A DNA stretch of 64,000 bases from Variovorax terrae (GTDB lineage: Bacteria; Pseudomonadota; Gammaproteobacteria; Burkholderiales; Burkholderiaceae_C): contig NZ_JALGBI010000002.1 of NCBI RefSeq assembly GCF_022809125.1, positions 257,685 to 321,684 of the forward strand. Direction: 5' to 3'. The position numbers were made by a program, and so were the translations under genes. The notes under the pieces are model-generated. The model searched no databases, had not been told where the DNA came from, and saw nothing but the letters and a program-made list of their open reading frames with translations. The stretch's first letter is position 1, and every line of letters starts with the position of its first letter. Shown here piece after piece: positions 16,811 through 25,280 of this stretch.

Positions 16811-18127
16811 ATGAGCCTCAATACAGATTCCCTTCTCAAACGCATCGAAGCCAAGCGCGACGAAGTCGTGGCGCTGACCCAGGACCTGATCCGCATCCCC
16901 ACCATCAATCCGCCCGGCGATGCCTATGAGGCCTGCGCCCGCTTCCTGGGCGAGCGGCTGCAGCGGCGCGGCTTTGCCGTGGAGTACGTGCGCGCCCACG
17001 GCGCCCCGGGCGACAGCGACTCGCACCCGCGCACCAACGTGGTGGCGCGCCATGCCGGCAGCGGCGCGGGCGAATGCGTGCATTTCAACAGCCACATCGA
17101 CGTGGTGGAAGTCGGCTCCGGATGGACCACCGATCCGTTCGGCGGCGAGGTGAAGGACGGCAAGGTCTATGGCCGCGGCGCCTGCGACATGAAGGGCGGC
17201 CTGGCGTCCAGCGTGATCGCCTGCGAGGCGCTGCTGGAGGAGGGCATCGCGCTGCCCGGGGCGCTGGAGATCAGCGGCACGGTGGACGAGGAGTCGGGCG
17301 GCTACGGCGGCGTCGGCCACCTTGCGAGCCTGGGCTATTTCAGCAAGCCGCGCGTGCACCACGTCATCATTCCCGAGCCGCTGGGCGTGGACCGCATCTG
17401 CCTGGGCCACCGCGGGGTCTGGTGGGCCGAGGTCGAGACGCGCGGGCGCATCGCGCACGGCTCCATGCCGTTCCTGGGCGACAGCGCCATCAACCACATG
17501 AGCGCCTTCATCCATCTGCTGGAGACGCAGCTGCTGCCGCGCCTGAACCAGCGCCGCACGGCCGTGCCGGTGGAGCCGCCAGGGGCGCGGGTGAGCACGC
17601 TCAACATCAACAGCATCCATGGCGGCCATGTGGAGCAGCGTTTTGCCACCGATGCGCAGGGCCGCCCCGGCGGCGACCTGCCCGCGCCGGTGGTGGCGCA
17701 CAGCTGCCGCACCGTGCTGGACCGCCGCTTCATCGCGGAGGAAAACCTGGAAGCGGTGAAACAGGAGATCGTCGACATGCTGGATGAGCTCAAGCGCACG
17801 CGCCCGGGCTTCGACTACGGCGTGCGCGAGATCATGAGCTTCGTGCCCACCGCCACGCCGCGGGATGCGCCGGTGGTCGATGCGACGGCGCGCGCCATCG
17901 CGCGCGTGCTCGGACGCGAGCCGAGCTACATCGCCAGCCCCGGCACCTACGACCAGAAGCACATCGTGCGCACCGGCCAGCTCAACGATTGCATCGCCTA
18001 TGGCCCGGGCATCCTTGACCTTGCCCACCAGCCGGACGAGTACGTCGGCATCCGCGAACTGGTGGATTCGGCCAAGATCATGGCGCTGGCCGCCCTGCAG
18101 CTGACGGGTGCCATGCCGCGCCGATAG
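16811..18127 (+). CDS. ArgE/DapE-type M20 deacylase
   Basis: 438 residues. Metal-site motifs of the M20 family are visible: His and Asp in FNSHIDVVE, Asp in RGACDMKGG, the catalytic Glu pair in TVDEESGG, and a late His in DQKHIVRTG. Length and layout fit the acetylornithine deacetylase/succinyl-diaminopimelate desuccinylase group, which cut N-acyl bonds with one or two zinc ions. It stands alone, without biosynthetic neighbours, so a catabolic N-acyl amino acid substrate is as likely as arginine or lysine synthesis. Confidence 0.88.
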   Translation: MSLNTDSLLKRIEAKRDEVVALTQDLIRIPTINPPGDAYEACARFLGERLQRRGFAVEYVRAHGAPGDSDSHPRTNVVARHAGSGAGECVHFNSHIDVVEVGSGWTTDPFGGEVKDGKVYGRGACDMKGGLASSVIACEALLEEGIALPGALEISGTVDEESGGYGGVGHLASLGYFSKPRVHHVIIPEPLGVDRICLGHRGVWWAEVETRGRIAHGSMPFLGDSAINHMSAFIHLLETQLLPRLNQRRTAVPVEPPGARVSTLNINSIHGGHVEQRFATDAQGRPGGDLPAPVVAHSCRTVLDRRFIAEENLEAVKQEIVDMLDELKRTRPGFDYGVREIMSFVPTATPRDAPVVDATARAIARVLGREPSYIASPGTYDQKHIVRTGQLNDCIAYGPGILDLAHQPDEYVGIRELVDSAKIMALAALQLTGAMPRR

Positions 18128-18290
18128 CCATAAATATGGAAAAAACGCCATATTCATCACGATACGAGTTTCAGATTGTTGACTATTTCGTGATAAATTT
18201 TTGGTAAATGACGTGTCTTGACTACACTCTGGATTCGAATCATTGAAGGCCGGCGGCCACCGCCGGCACGGCAGTTTCGGGAGATTTTTG

Positions 18291-19472
18291 TTGGACACCG
18301 TAATTCCTGACGAACGGGAGGGTGAGGCGACCCTGCCGCCGCCGCATGTGCAGAAGAAGGTCTGGCTGCCCGAAGACAGCGTGCCGCGCCACATGGGCTG
18401 GGTCGAACCCTGGATCGGTGCATCGATCGCGCTGTACACCGCCTGGGTGGCGCTGACCGCCTATGCCGACCACCCGATGCTCTGGCTGTACGTGGGGCTG
18501 GCGGCGGTGCTGGCCTGGCGCAGCTGGCAGCGGCCCGCCCGGCGGCACAAGGACCTGCTGCTGCGCGCCATCTGCTTCTCGGCGCTGGGCTGCCTGGTCC
18601 TGCTGCAGGAGCGCGCCGACCCGCTGGGAGTGGGCGGGCACTTCTTCTACTGGATCACGATGCCGCTGATCCTGTATGCCTTCCTGCTCAAGGCGGAGTT
18701 CGCCTGGGTGCTGCTGGGGGTCAACCTGGTGGTCTACGTCGTGTCGGTGGTGGCGAGCGTCAACCCCACCGATTCGCGCGCCCTGCTGATGCGCGCGGGC
18801 TTCCTGGTCATTTTCGCGGTGGCGGCCATCCGCATGGGCCTGGTGCTGCGCCGCACCGATGAACTGCTGGAAACCCGCCGCGTCGACCTGGTCAGCGGCC
18901 TGCTCAACGAGTACGGGTTCATCGACCACGGCACCGACCTCTGGCGCTACTGCCGCAAGTCGGGCCTGGCGATCACGCTGGTGTTTCTCGACATTCCCGA
19001 TCTGCGCCGGCTGCGCGAGCTGTACGGCGCGGCCGCGGCGCGCGATGGCGTGGCCCGTGTGGTGGCGGCGCTCGGCACGCTCGACGTGGGCAAGAACGTG
19101 TTGGCGCGGCTGAGCGTGTCGCGGTTTGCCCTGCTGGTGGCGGCCCCGCGCGACGAGACCATGGCCTTCGTCGGCGAGAAGCTCGGCATTCCGCCCAAGA
19201 TCGAGATCGACGAAGAGGGGCTGGAGATGCTGTTCCTGGTGGACGTGCACCCGGTCGAGAGCCGCTTGCAGGGCGTGGCGTTCGCGCGCTTCTATACCGC
19301 CGAGATCGACGCGCTCGAAGCCCAGGCCGAGCGCCGTTCGGTGCATGTGAATGTGCCGCCCGCCACGCCGCCCGCGGCGCAGAAGGCGGTGCCCGCGCTG
19401 CAGGACGATCCGCCGTCGCTGCCCGACGTGCAGCTGCCGATCACCGTGCCGATGGGGCCCTACTCGTCCTGA
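18291..19472 (+). CDS. Membrane protein with degenerate GGDEF domain
   Basis: 393 residues from a TTG at 18291, chosen for the CGGGAG seven bases upstream; TTG at 18288 is also possible. After a soluble N-terminus of about 40 residues come five to six membrane spans (about 40-195). Then a GGDEF-like fold begins at RVDLVSGLLNEYGFI, the position of the usual DxLTGLxNRxxF. Where the GGDEF signature should be, the chain reads RLSVSRFALLVA, so the catalytic motif is lost. It should not make cyclic di-GMP; a receptor or structural role is possible. The last 50 residues are Pro/Ala-rich. Confidence 0.75.
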   Translation: MDTVIPDEREGEATLPPPHVQKKVWLPEDSVPRHMGWVEPWIGASIALYTAWVALTAYADHPMLWLYVGLAAVLAWRSWQRPARRHKDLLLRAICFSALGCLVLLQERADPLGVGGHFFYWITMPLILYAFLLKAEFAWVLLGVNLVVYVVSVVASVNPTDSRALLMRAGFLVIFAVAAIRMGLVLRRTDELLETRRVDLVSGLLNEYGFIDHGTDLWRYCRKSGLAITLVFLDIPDLRRLRELYGAAAARDGVARVVAALGTLDVGKNVLARLSVSRFALLVAAPRDETMAFVGEKLGIPPKIEIDEEGLEMLFLVDVHPVESRLQGVAFARFYTAEIDALEAQAERRSVHVNVPPATPPAAQKAVPALQDDPPSLPDVQLPITVPMGPYSS

Positions 19473-19550
19473 GCCGGGGCGCCCGCGCCCCGGGCGTGTT
19501 GCTGATCCAAACGATGGATGCCGCCGGCGCGCAGCGCCCGGAAGCGCCGC

Positions 19551-19580
19551 TTGACATGCAGGTATTTGCCTGCATATAAT
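19551..19580 (+). promoter_or_regulatory. Consensus sigma-70 promoter with embedded operator, arsR-type operon
   Basis: TTGACA (19551-19556), 18-nt spacer, TATAAT (19575-19580): both hexamers match consensus. The spacer is filled by a perfect inverted repeat, ATGCAGG (19556-19562) and CCTGCAT (19569-19575). A repressor bound there would block RNA polymerase directly; the ArsR-family protein encoded 24 bp downstream is the obvious candidate. Confidence 0.85.
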
Positions 19581-19603
19581 GCCCTCACGCACAAACGCAA
19601 CAG

Positions 19604-19918
19604 ATGGACGCTGACAAGGTTTTCAAGGCACTGGGCGACCCGACACGCAGAAAGCTGCTCGACCTGCTGTACCAGCAGAACGGGCAGACGCTGGGCGAGC
19701 TCTGCGAGCACCTGGACATGGCGCGGCAATCGGTCACTCAGCACATCGGGCTTCTCGAGGCGGCCAATCTGGTGAGCACGGTCTGGCGCGGCCGGGAGAA
19801 GCTGCATTTCATCAACCCGGTGCCGCTGCACGAGGTCTACGAGCGGTGGGTGCGCAAATTCGAACGGCAGCGGCTCAGCCTGCTGCACGACCTGAAGAAG
19901 GAACTTGAAGGAGAGTGA
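19604..19918 (+). CDS. ArsR-family winged-helix regulator
   Basis: 104 residues: FKALGDPTRRKLLDLLYQQ opens the classic ArsR fold, with the recognition helix in HLDMARQSVTQHIGLLEAA and the wing at VWRGREKLHFIN. No metal-binding CxC motif is seen, which suits the subfamily paired with SRPBCC/AHSA1 proteins. The stop overlaps the start of the next gene, so the two are co-translated. Its promoter holds a palindrome between -35 and -10. Confidence 0.93.
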   Translation: MDADKVFKALGDPTRRKLLDLLYQQNGQTLGELCEHLDMARQSVTQHIGLLEAANLVSTVWRGREKLHFINPVPLHEVYERWVRKFERQRLSLLHDLKKELEGE

Positions 19919-20388
19919 TGATGAGCACAGAAAAAACCAGCTTCGTGTATGTGACCTACATCCGATCGACACCGGAAAAGGTGTTCGAGGCCATCACGCA
20001 ACCGGAGATCGCGCGGCGCTACTGGGGCCACGAGAACGTCTCCGACTGGAAGCCCGGATCGGCCTGGCAGCATGTGCGCGCCAACGAGCAGCGCACGGTC
20101 CAACTGGTCGGCAAGGTGGTCGAAATCGCGCCGCCGACGCGCCTGGTCATCACCTGGGCGAACCCCGCGCAGGCGGACGATCCGGCCAGCACCAGCCGCG
20201 TGAGCTTCGACATCGTGGCGTACGCGCAGGAGATGGTGCGGCTGACCGTCACCCACGACGAACTCGAGGCCGGCAGCGCGATGGCCAAGGGCATCCAGCA
20301 GGGCTGGCCAATCGTGCTGTCCAGCCTCAAGTCGCTGCTGGAAACGGGGCAGGGCATCGACGTGTTCGCCAAGCCCAAGGCGGCTTGA
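19918..20388 (+). CDS. SRPBCC (AHSA1-like) family protein
   Basis: About 156 residues. The opening FVYVTYIRSTPEKVFEAIT and the closing QGWPIVLSSLKSLLETG are those of START/AHSA1-like hydrophobic-cavity proteins. Start choice is open between overlapping codons at 19915, 19918 and 19921; the ATG at 19918 overlaps the ArsR stop. ArsR-SRPBCC gene pairs are widespread and the partner usually binds a small hydrophobic ligand; its identity is unknown. Confidence 0.9.
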   Translation: MMSTEKTSFVYVTYIRSTPEKVFEAITQPEIARRYWGHENVSDWKPGSAWQHVRANEQRTVQLVGKVVEIAPPTRLVITWANPAQADDPASTSRVSFDIVAYAQEMVRLTVTHDELEAGSAMAKGIQQGWPIVLSSLKSLLETGQGIDVFAKPKAA

Positions 20389-20414
20389 CTCGTGGCCTGA
20401 ATCGGGAGTTGTCC

Positions 20415-20837
20415 ATGACCCAGCCCTACACCGGCGGATGCGCGTGCGGCGCGATCCGCTACTCCACGCCGCACGCGCCCGTCTTCCAGAACCATTGCCA
20501 GTGCCGCGACTGCCAGCGGCGAAGCGGCGCCGGGCACGGGGCGTGGCTGACCTTTCCCGCGCGCGCCGAGATGGCGATCACCGGCGAGGCGACGGAGTGG
20601 GAGGTCGCGGCCGACAGCGGCAACGTGAAGATCCACGCCTTCTGCCCGGTCTGCGGAACGCCGGTCTACCTGCGCTTTGCCGCAATGCCGGAACTGATCG
20701 CGGTTCCTGCGGGCAGCCTGGACGAGCCGGGCCGCTTCGCGCCGCAGGCGCTTACCTACAGCGTCCGCGGGCTGGCGTGGGACGCCATCGATCCCGCGTT
20801 GCAGGCCTTCGAGCGGATGCCGCCTGGGCCTGGCTAA
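20415..20837 (+). CDS. GFA-family (CENP-V) zinc protein
   Basis: 140 residues. The zinc cysteines of the glutathione-dependent formaldehyde-activating family are all visible: GGCACGAIRY (two Cys), HCQCRDCQRRSG (three Cys) and FCPVCGTPVY (two Cys). The family binds zinc, sometimes glutathione; enzymatic formaldehyde activation is known for only a few members. It lies 26 bp downstream of the SRPBCC gene and may belong to that operon. Its stop overlaps the stop of the convergent LysM gene by four bases. Confidence 0.9.
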   Translation: MTQPYTGGCACGAIRYSTPHAPVFQNHCQCRDCQRRSGAGHGAWLTFPARAEMAITGEATEWEVAADSGNVKIHAFCPVCGTPVYLRFAAMPELIAVPAGSLDEPGRFAPQALTYSVRGLAWDAIDPALQAFERMPPGPG

Positions 20838-21322
20838 GCCAGCGGCGGGATGCGCAGCTTCTGGCCCGGGTAGATCTTGTCGGGGTCGCTCAGCATGGGC
20901 TTGTTGGCGGTGAAGATCACCATGTACTTGTTGGCATTGCCGTAGAACTGCTTGGCGATGGCCGAGAGGGTGTCGCCGCGCACCACGTCGTGGTACTGCG
21001 CCTCGTCGGCCGGCTCGGCGATGGACAGCAGGTTTTCCACCTCCTGCACGCCGCCCACGTTGCCGCAGCACAGCGTGACCTTCTCGCTGGCTTCCTGGGT
21101 CGGGGCCTCGCCCTGCACCGTGACCTTGCCGCTGGCGCCATCGAACAGCACGAACAGGCCGACCACGCCGAGGCTCTGGGTCTCGATGTAGTCGCGGATT
21201 GCGTGCGCGGCCCGGGTGTTGAGCTCGTCCAGGTTGGGGGCCGCGGCGGCGGCAGCCTGTTCGACTTCCTTGTGGCCGAAGAGCTTCTCGCCGGCTTCCT
21301 TGATGAAACTGAACATTCCCAT
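20834..21322 (-). CDS. BON-LysM domain protein (Kbp/YgaU-like)
   Basis: 162 residues from the ATG at 21320-21322 with AGGAG upstream. The central BON-like fold (about 30-95, GKVTVQGEAPTQEASEKV) is followed by a C-terminal LysM module (about 108-160: HDVVRGDTLSAIAKQFYG, YPGQKLRIP). No signal peptide is evident, as in E. coli Kbp (YgaU), a cytoplasmic potassium-binding protein with the same BON-LysM order. Potassium binding is inferred from that homology. Confidence 0.88.
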   Translation of the reverse strand: MGMFSFIKEAGEKLFGHKEVEQAAAAAAPNLDELNTRAAHAIRDYIETQSLGVVGLFVLFDGASGKVTVQGEAPTQEASEKVTLCCGNVGGVQEVENLLSIAEPADEAQYHDVVRGDTLSAIAKQFYGNANKYMVIFTANKPMLSDPDKIYPGQKLRIPPLA

Positions 21323-21450
21323 GAGGTGACTCCTGTTGGTTGAGGGGGCCGTGGTGACTGTACCGGGATTCCATGTCGGCGCCGGGAACGCCGGGGCCGA
21401 GCGTTTATATTGCGGTGCAAACAGCGACATTTGCCACATGGAGGACTCCC

Positions 21451-22365
21451 ATGAACGACGACGATCGCACCGCCTCCCTCATCACCCCCGCCGTGCTGGC
21501 CCGGATGAAAACGCAGACCACCGCCTCGCCGGCAGTCTGGCTCGACCATCTGGCGGCCGACGCCGGGCAACTGCCGGTGATGCGGCTGGCCGAGCTGCGG
21601 CGGGCGCTGACGGCGCAGGCGGAACTGCGCGACGCCGGGGCACTGGCCGAGCAGGCGGGCGCGCTCGACACCGCGCTGCAGCAGATGGATTTCGGCCTGC
21701 TGCAGGCCCGGGGCTGGTGGGCCCGCGCTACCGGCCGGGGCCGCGACGCCGGGGCCGAGTTCACGCGGCAGTTCGAGCACGCGGGGCAGGCCGCCATGCG
21801 GCTGGAGGCGCAGATGGCCGCGCTGCAGAAAAACCACCAGTCCCGCGCAGCCGCGATGGAGCGCGGGCTGGTCGAGATGGAGCTCGAAGGCCGCTCGCTC
21901 GCGCAGACCGTGGAGCAGGGCGGCAAATGGCTGCAGGACATGCGCGCGCAACTGCAGCGGGGCGCCGACGCGGCCACCGACGCGGCGGCCCGCCAGCAGG
22001 TGCAGGAAGACACGGCGCGCTGCGACATCCTGGTGGCGCGGCTGACGGCCCTGCGCGGCGTCGGCGAGGCGGCCGACCTCGCGCGCCGCCAGGCGCAGGA
22101 CGCCTGGGCCCGGCGCGTGGCGCTGCTGCCAGCGCTGCCGGCCCTGACCAAGGCGCTGGCCCACTGGCGTGACCAGCTGGCGGGCCTGTCGGCGGCCGAC
22201 GGGGCCGGCGCGGCGCTGGAGCGCCCGCTGAAGGCGCACCGGCAACTGGGCGACCAGGTCCGGCAACTGGCCGACCAATGTACGCCGCTGCTGGCGCAAA
22301 ATGCGGCTCTGGCCGGCAGCCTCCAGGCGCTGGGCCTGCAACTTCAGGCAGCAGGACAGGAATGA
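21451..22365 (+). CDS. Alpha-helical coiled-coil protein of unknown function
   Basis: 304 residues from the ATG at 21451 behind a GGAGG site. The sequence is rich in Ala, Gln, Leu and Arg with long heptad-like helices (for example [20 protein letters not shown]) and no signal peptide or membrane span. I do not recognise a named family; the layout is faintly like TelA/KlaA helical proteins, but key motifs are not evident. Its TGA overlaps the coaX ATG, so the two are translationally coupled. Confidence 0.7.
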   Translation: MNDDDRTASLITPAVLARMKTQTTASPAVWLDHLAADAGQLPVMRLAELRRALTAQAELRDAGALAEQAGALDTALQQMDFGLLQARGWWARATGRGRDAGAEFTRQFEHAGQAAMRLEAQMAALQKNHQSRAAAMERGLVEMELEGRSLAQTVEQGGKWLQDMRAQLQRGADAATDAAARQQVQEDTARCDILVARLTALRGVGEAADLARRQAQDAWARRVALLPALPALTKALAHWRDQLAGLSAADGAGAALERPLKAHRQLGDQVRQLADQCTPLLAQNAALAGSLQALGLQLQAAGQE

Positions 22366-23129
22366 CTTTTCTCGCAATCGACATCGGCAACACGCGCCTC
22401 AAGTGGGCGCAGTACGACGCCCCCCGGCCCGGCGCCACGCTGCTGGCCCAGGGCGCGGAGTTCCTGGAAAACATCGACAAGCTCGCCGACGGCGCCTGGG
22501 CCAGCCTGCCGCCGCCCGGCCGCGTGCTGGGCTGCGTGGTGGCGGGCGACGCCGTCAAGCGGCGCGTCGAGGAACAGATGGAGCTGTGGGACGTGACGCC
22601 GCAATGGGTGGTGTCCAGCGTCGAGGAGGCCGGGCTGACCAATGGCTACGACCATCCCACGCGCCTGGGCTCCGACCGCTGGGTGGCCATGATCGGCGCG
22701 CGCCACCGCATGCTGGCGCAAGGGCCTGCGCGCCCGCTGGTGGTGGTGATGGTGGGCACGGCCGTCACGGTGGAGGCGATCGACAGCGACGGCCGGTTCC
22801 TCGGCGGCCTGATCCTGCCGGGCCACGGCATCATGCTGCGCGCGCTCGAATCGGGCACGGCCGGGCTGCACGTGCCGACCGGCGAGGTGCGCGAGTTTCC
22901 CACCAACACCAGCGACGCGCTGACCAGCGGCGGCACCTATGCCATTGCCGGCGCGGTGGAACGCATGATCCAGCATGTGCGCGCCCACTGCGGCGCCGAA
23001 CCCGTGTGCGTGATGACCGGCGGCGCGGGCTGGAAGATGGCGCCCAGCATGAGCGTGCCGTTCGAGCTGGTGGACAGCCTGATCTTCGACGGCCTGCTGG
23101 AGATCGCGGCGCGGCGTTTTGCCGCGTAA
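22362..23129 (+). CDS. coaX: Type III pantothenate kinase
   Basis: 255 residues. The acetate/sugar-kinase fold motifs of CoaX are visible: [13 protein letters not shown] at the N-terminus (phosphate loop), [26 protein letters not shown] and [15 protein letters not shown]. CoaX performs the first step of coenzyme A synthesis, uses a monovalent cation and is not feedback-inhibited by CoA. Start at 22362 overlaps the upstream stop (ATGA). Confidence 0.95.
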   Translation: MTFLAIDIGNTRLKWAQYDAPRPGATLLAQGAEFLENIDKLADGAWASLPPPGRVLGCVVAGDAVKRRVEEQMELWDVTPQWVVSSVEEAGLTNGYDHPTRLGSDRWVAMIGARHRMLAQGPARPLVVVMVGTAVTVEAIDSDGRFLGGLILPGHGIMLRALESGTAGLHVPTGEVREFPTNTSDALTSGGTYAIAGAVERMIQHVRAHCGAEPVCVMTGGAGWKMAPSMSVPFELVDSLIFDGLLEIAARRFAA

Positions 23130-23143
23130 TTCAAGGGAAATCA

Positions 23144-23191
23144 GGCCGATGTCCGCGTGAGGCGGTCATCGGGTGCTATCAATTTTGGAGC
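23144..23191 (+). repeat. Dispersed GCTATC repeat, copy 3
   Basis: GGCCGATGTCC (23144-23154), 20 nt, GCTATC (23175-23180), then AATTTTGGAGC. It lies between the converging coaX and acyltransferase genes. Confidence 0.8.
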
Positions 23192-23227
23192 GGACTCGGT
23201 TCAGGCCGTCCGCACCCCAGGGCGCCG

Positions 23228-24790
23228 TCAGGCCCCCGCGGCGTCCCAGGGCAGCATCAGCGTCACGATCGAGAGCCGCGCGAACTCGGGCTCGAACTCG
23301 TCGATGATCTTCTGCGGATCGGGGCACAGCGTGGTGTCGGTGATCACGCCGAACTGCACGCCGCCGCCATAGCTCAGGATCGACACGCCCAGGCCGATGT
23401 CGCCCGACTGCGGCACCCAGAACATGCTCTGCTCCAGCGTGGCGCCGCACAGCTTGAGCTTCTCTCGTGGGCCGGGCACGTTGGTCATCACGGCCGTGGT
23501 CTTGCGGCCGAACAGGTTGAGCATCGCATCCTGCGCCGGCTTGATCAGCAGGCCTGCCACCGCGAGCATGCCGAAGGCCAGCAGCGGCTGGGTGCTGCCC
23601 TTCAAGTTGTTCATGCGCCGGCGCACCTCGTAGACGCGCTCGATCGGGTTGTCCACGCCGATCGGCAGCACCAGCGGCACCAGGCCGAAGCGGTTGCCGA
23701 GCTTGTAGGCCTGCTCGATCGGGCGCAGGTTCACCGGCACCATGGCGCGGATCTCCTGGCCCGCCACCTCGTCGCCGAACGACTTGAGGTATTCGCCGAT
23801 GGCGCCGGCCACGCAGCTCAGCAGCACGTCGTTGACCGAGCAGTTGAGCGCGCGGCCCACGGCCTTCACTTCATCGAGCGGAATCGGCTGGCACCAGGCC
23901 ACGCGCTTGGCGCGTCCGGGCTTGCCCTTGAGCCGGGTCTTGGAGTCGTCGGGCATCAGCGCCAGCGCGGCGGCGTCGCTCACCACCTGGTAGGCGAGCT
24001 TGGCCATCTCGAGCGAACTGTTCATGCCCGACTGCGGATCGCGCAGCAGGCCAAGCGACTTGGCCGCGCCGTCGCCGGCCGCGCCCAGCGCCTTCACCGT
24101 CATGCCGGTGAAGGGCTTGATCAGCATGTCGGCGATCCAGTCCTCGGCACCCGCGGGTGCTGTCTTGCGCTTGCGCTCGGGCGGCGGCGCGCCGCCGTCG
24201 ACCAGCGACATGGTGACCGAGATCAGCGCGATGCCGTCGGCGATGCAGTGGTGGATGCGCACGATCATGGCGCTGCCGCCCTGGTAGTCCTCCACCAGGT
24301 GGATCTGCCACAGCGGGCGCTTGGGGTCCAGCGGCTGCATCGCGAGGCGGCCCACGTGGTCCTGCAGCGCCTGCTGCTCCGCGCCCGGGCGGTGCCGCGG
24401 CAGCTTCTCGCGCACCACGTGGTGGTGGATGTCGAACTTGCGGTCTTCCACCCAGGTGGCGCCGGCGGCGTCTTCCACCACACGCTGGCGGAAGCGGTTG
24501 TACTTGAGCAGCCGCTCCTGCACGCGCTCGCACAGCGTGTCGTAGCCGATGGCCGGCTGCAGCGTCCAGACGCCGACGATCATCATGAGGTTGGAGGGCG
24601 AGTCCATGCGCAGCCAGGCCGTGTCGACCTTGGTCATGCGCTCGCCCGACAGGCCCAGCATGCCGCCGGCGGCGCGGCTCACGTTCTTCTGCACGGCCTT
24701 GGCGGCCTGGCCCGCCTGGCGGGCGGCCGGCGCGACGGCGGCGCCGACCTTGCGCGCGGCATTTGTTGCGGTGACTACGCGGGTGACCAT
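23228..24790 (-). CDS. Wax ester synthase/diacylglycerol acyltransferase (WS/DGAT)
   Basis: 520 residues. The catalytic HHxxxDG motif is present as HHCIADG at 180-186, with PLWQIHLVEDY before it and NDVLLSCVAGAIGEYL and NVPGPREKLKLCGA in the C-terminal WSD1 half. These enzymes join acyl-CoA to fatty alcohol or diacylglycerol to make storage lipid. The first 45 residues are an Ala/Lys/Arg-rich extension outside the catalytic fold, possibly amphipathic and lipid-body-binding. It is divergent from the acyl-CoA-binding protein gene, a plausible supplier of its substrate. Confidence 0.92.
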   Translation of the reverse strand: MVTRVVTATNAARKVGAAVAPAARQAGQAAKAVQKNVSRAAGGMLGLSGERMTKVDTAWLRMDSPSNLMMIVGVWTLQPAIGYDTLCERVQERLLKYNRFRQRVVEDAAGATWVEDRKFDIHHHVVREKLPRHRPGAEQQALQDHVGRLAMQPLDPKRPLWQIHLVEDYQGGSAMIVRIHHCIADGIALISVTMSLVDGGAPPPERKRKTAPAGAEDWIADMLIKPFTGMTVKALGAAGDGAAKSLGLLRDPQSGMNSSLEMAKLAYQVVSDAAALALMPDDSKTRLKGKPGRAKRVAWCQPIPLDEVKAVGRALNCSVNDVLLSCVAGAIGEYLKSFGDEVAGQEIRAMVPVNLRPIEQAYKLGNRFGLVPLVLPIGVDNPIERVYEVRRRMNNLKGSTQPLLAFGMLAVAGLLIKPAQDAMLNLFGRKTTAVMTNVPGPREKLKLCGATLEQSMFWVPQSGDIGLGVSILSYGGGVQFGVITDTTLCPDPQKIIDEFEPEFARLSIVTLMLPWDAAGA

Positions 24791-24929
24791 CTGTTCTCCA
24801 CCATCTTGTTGGTATGAATTCGGGACCGGCCCCTATTCTGGGGCGAGTGCTGCCCGTAAGATACTGCGCAGTTACCCCAACAGGTAGACGTTTCCCCCCA
24901 CCCCGGACCCATTCATCGAGGAGCACCCC

Positions 24930-25184
24930 ATGGCCGACCTGAACGCTGCTTTCGAAGCCGCCGTTGCCAATTCCAAGAACCTGAGCGAGCGTCCCGACAA
25001 CGCCACGCTGCTGAAGATCTACGCGCTGTACAAGCAGGCCAGCGCCGGCGACAACGCCGACAAGAAGCCCGGCTTCGGCGACATGGTGGGCCGCGCCAAG
25101 TGGGACGCCTGGAACAACCTCAAGGGCACCTCCGGCGACGACGCCAAGCAGCAGTACGTCGACCTGATCGCGTCGCTGAGCTGA
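24930..25184 (+). CDS. Acyl-CoA-binding protein
   Basis: 84 residues, the normal length for a single ACBP domain. The signature stretch LLKIYALYKQASAGD and the helix-4 motif AKWDAWNNLKG are present; Tyr and Lys residues that grip the CoA phosphate are in these segments. The four-helix protein binds medium- and long-chain acyl-CoA in the cytoplasm. A GAGGAG ribosome site precedes the ATG. Bacterial ACBPs are patchily distributed; the divergent WS/DGAT gene suggests a storage-lipid context. Confidence 0.95.
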   Translation: MADLNAAFEAAVANSKNLSERPDNATLLKIYALYKQASAGDNADKKPGFGDMVGRAKWDAWNNLKGTSGDDAKQQYVDLIASLS

Positions 25185-25280
25185 TTTTCAGCGCCTGAGC
25201 GGCGCCAGGGCACGTCAATCCATGGCATCCCCCGCTCGGCTTCGGCCTCGGTGTGGCCTGCAGACTGAGCTCCATTCAAT

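Noticed and set aside
18134..18214. ATATGG/CCATAT and ATCACGA/TCGTGAT inverted repeats and TTGACT words in the AT-rich gap before the degenerate GGDEF gene
   Set aside because: A promoter or regulatory site is likely here, but the arms are short, overlap each other and have no good -10 partner; I could not choose one.
22301..24817. 838-codon plus-strand frame running through coaX and the acyltransferase gene
   Set aside because: It crosses two genes with clear motifs in other frames and has shadow-like composition throughout.
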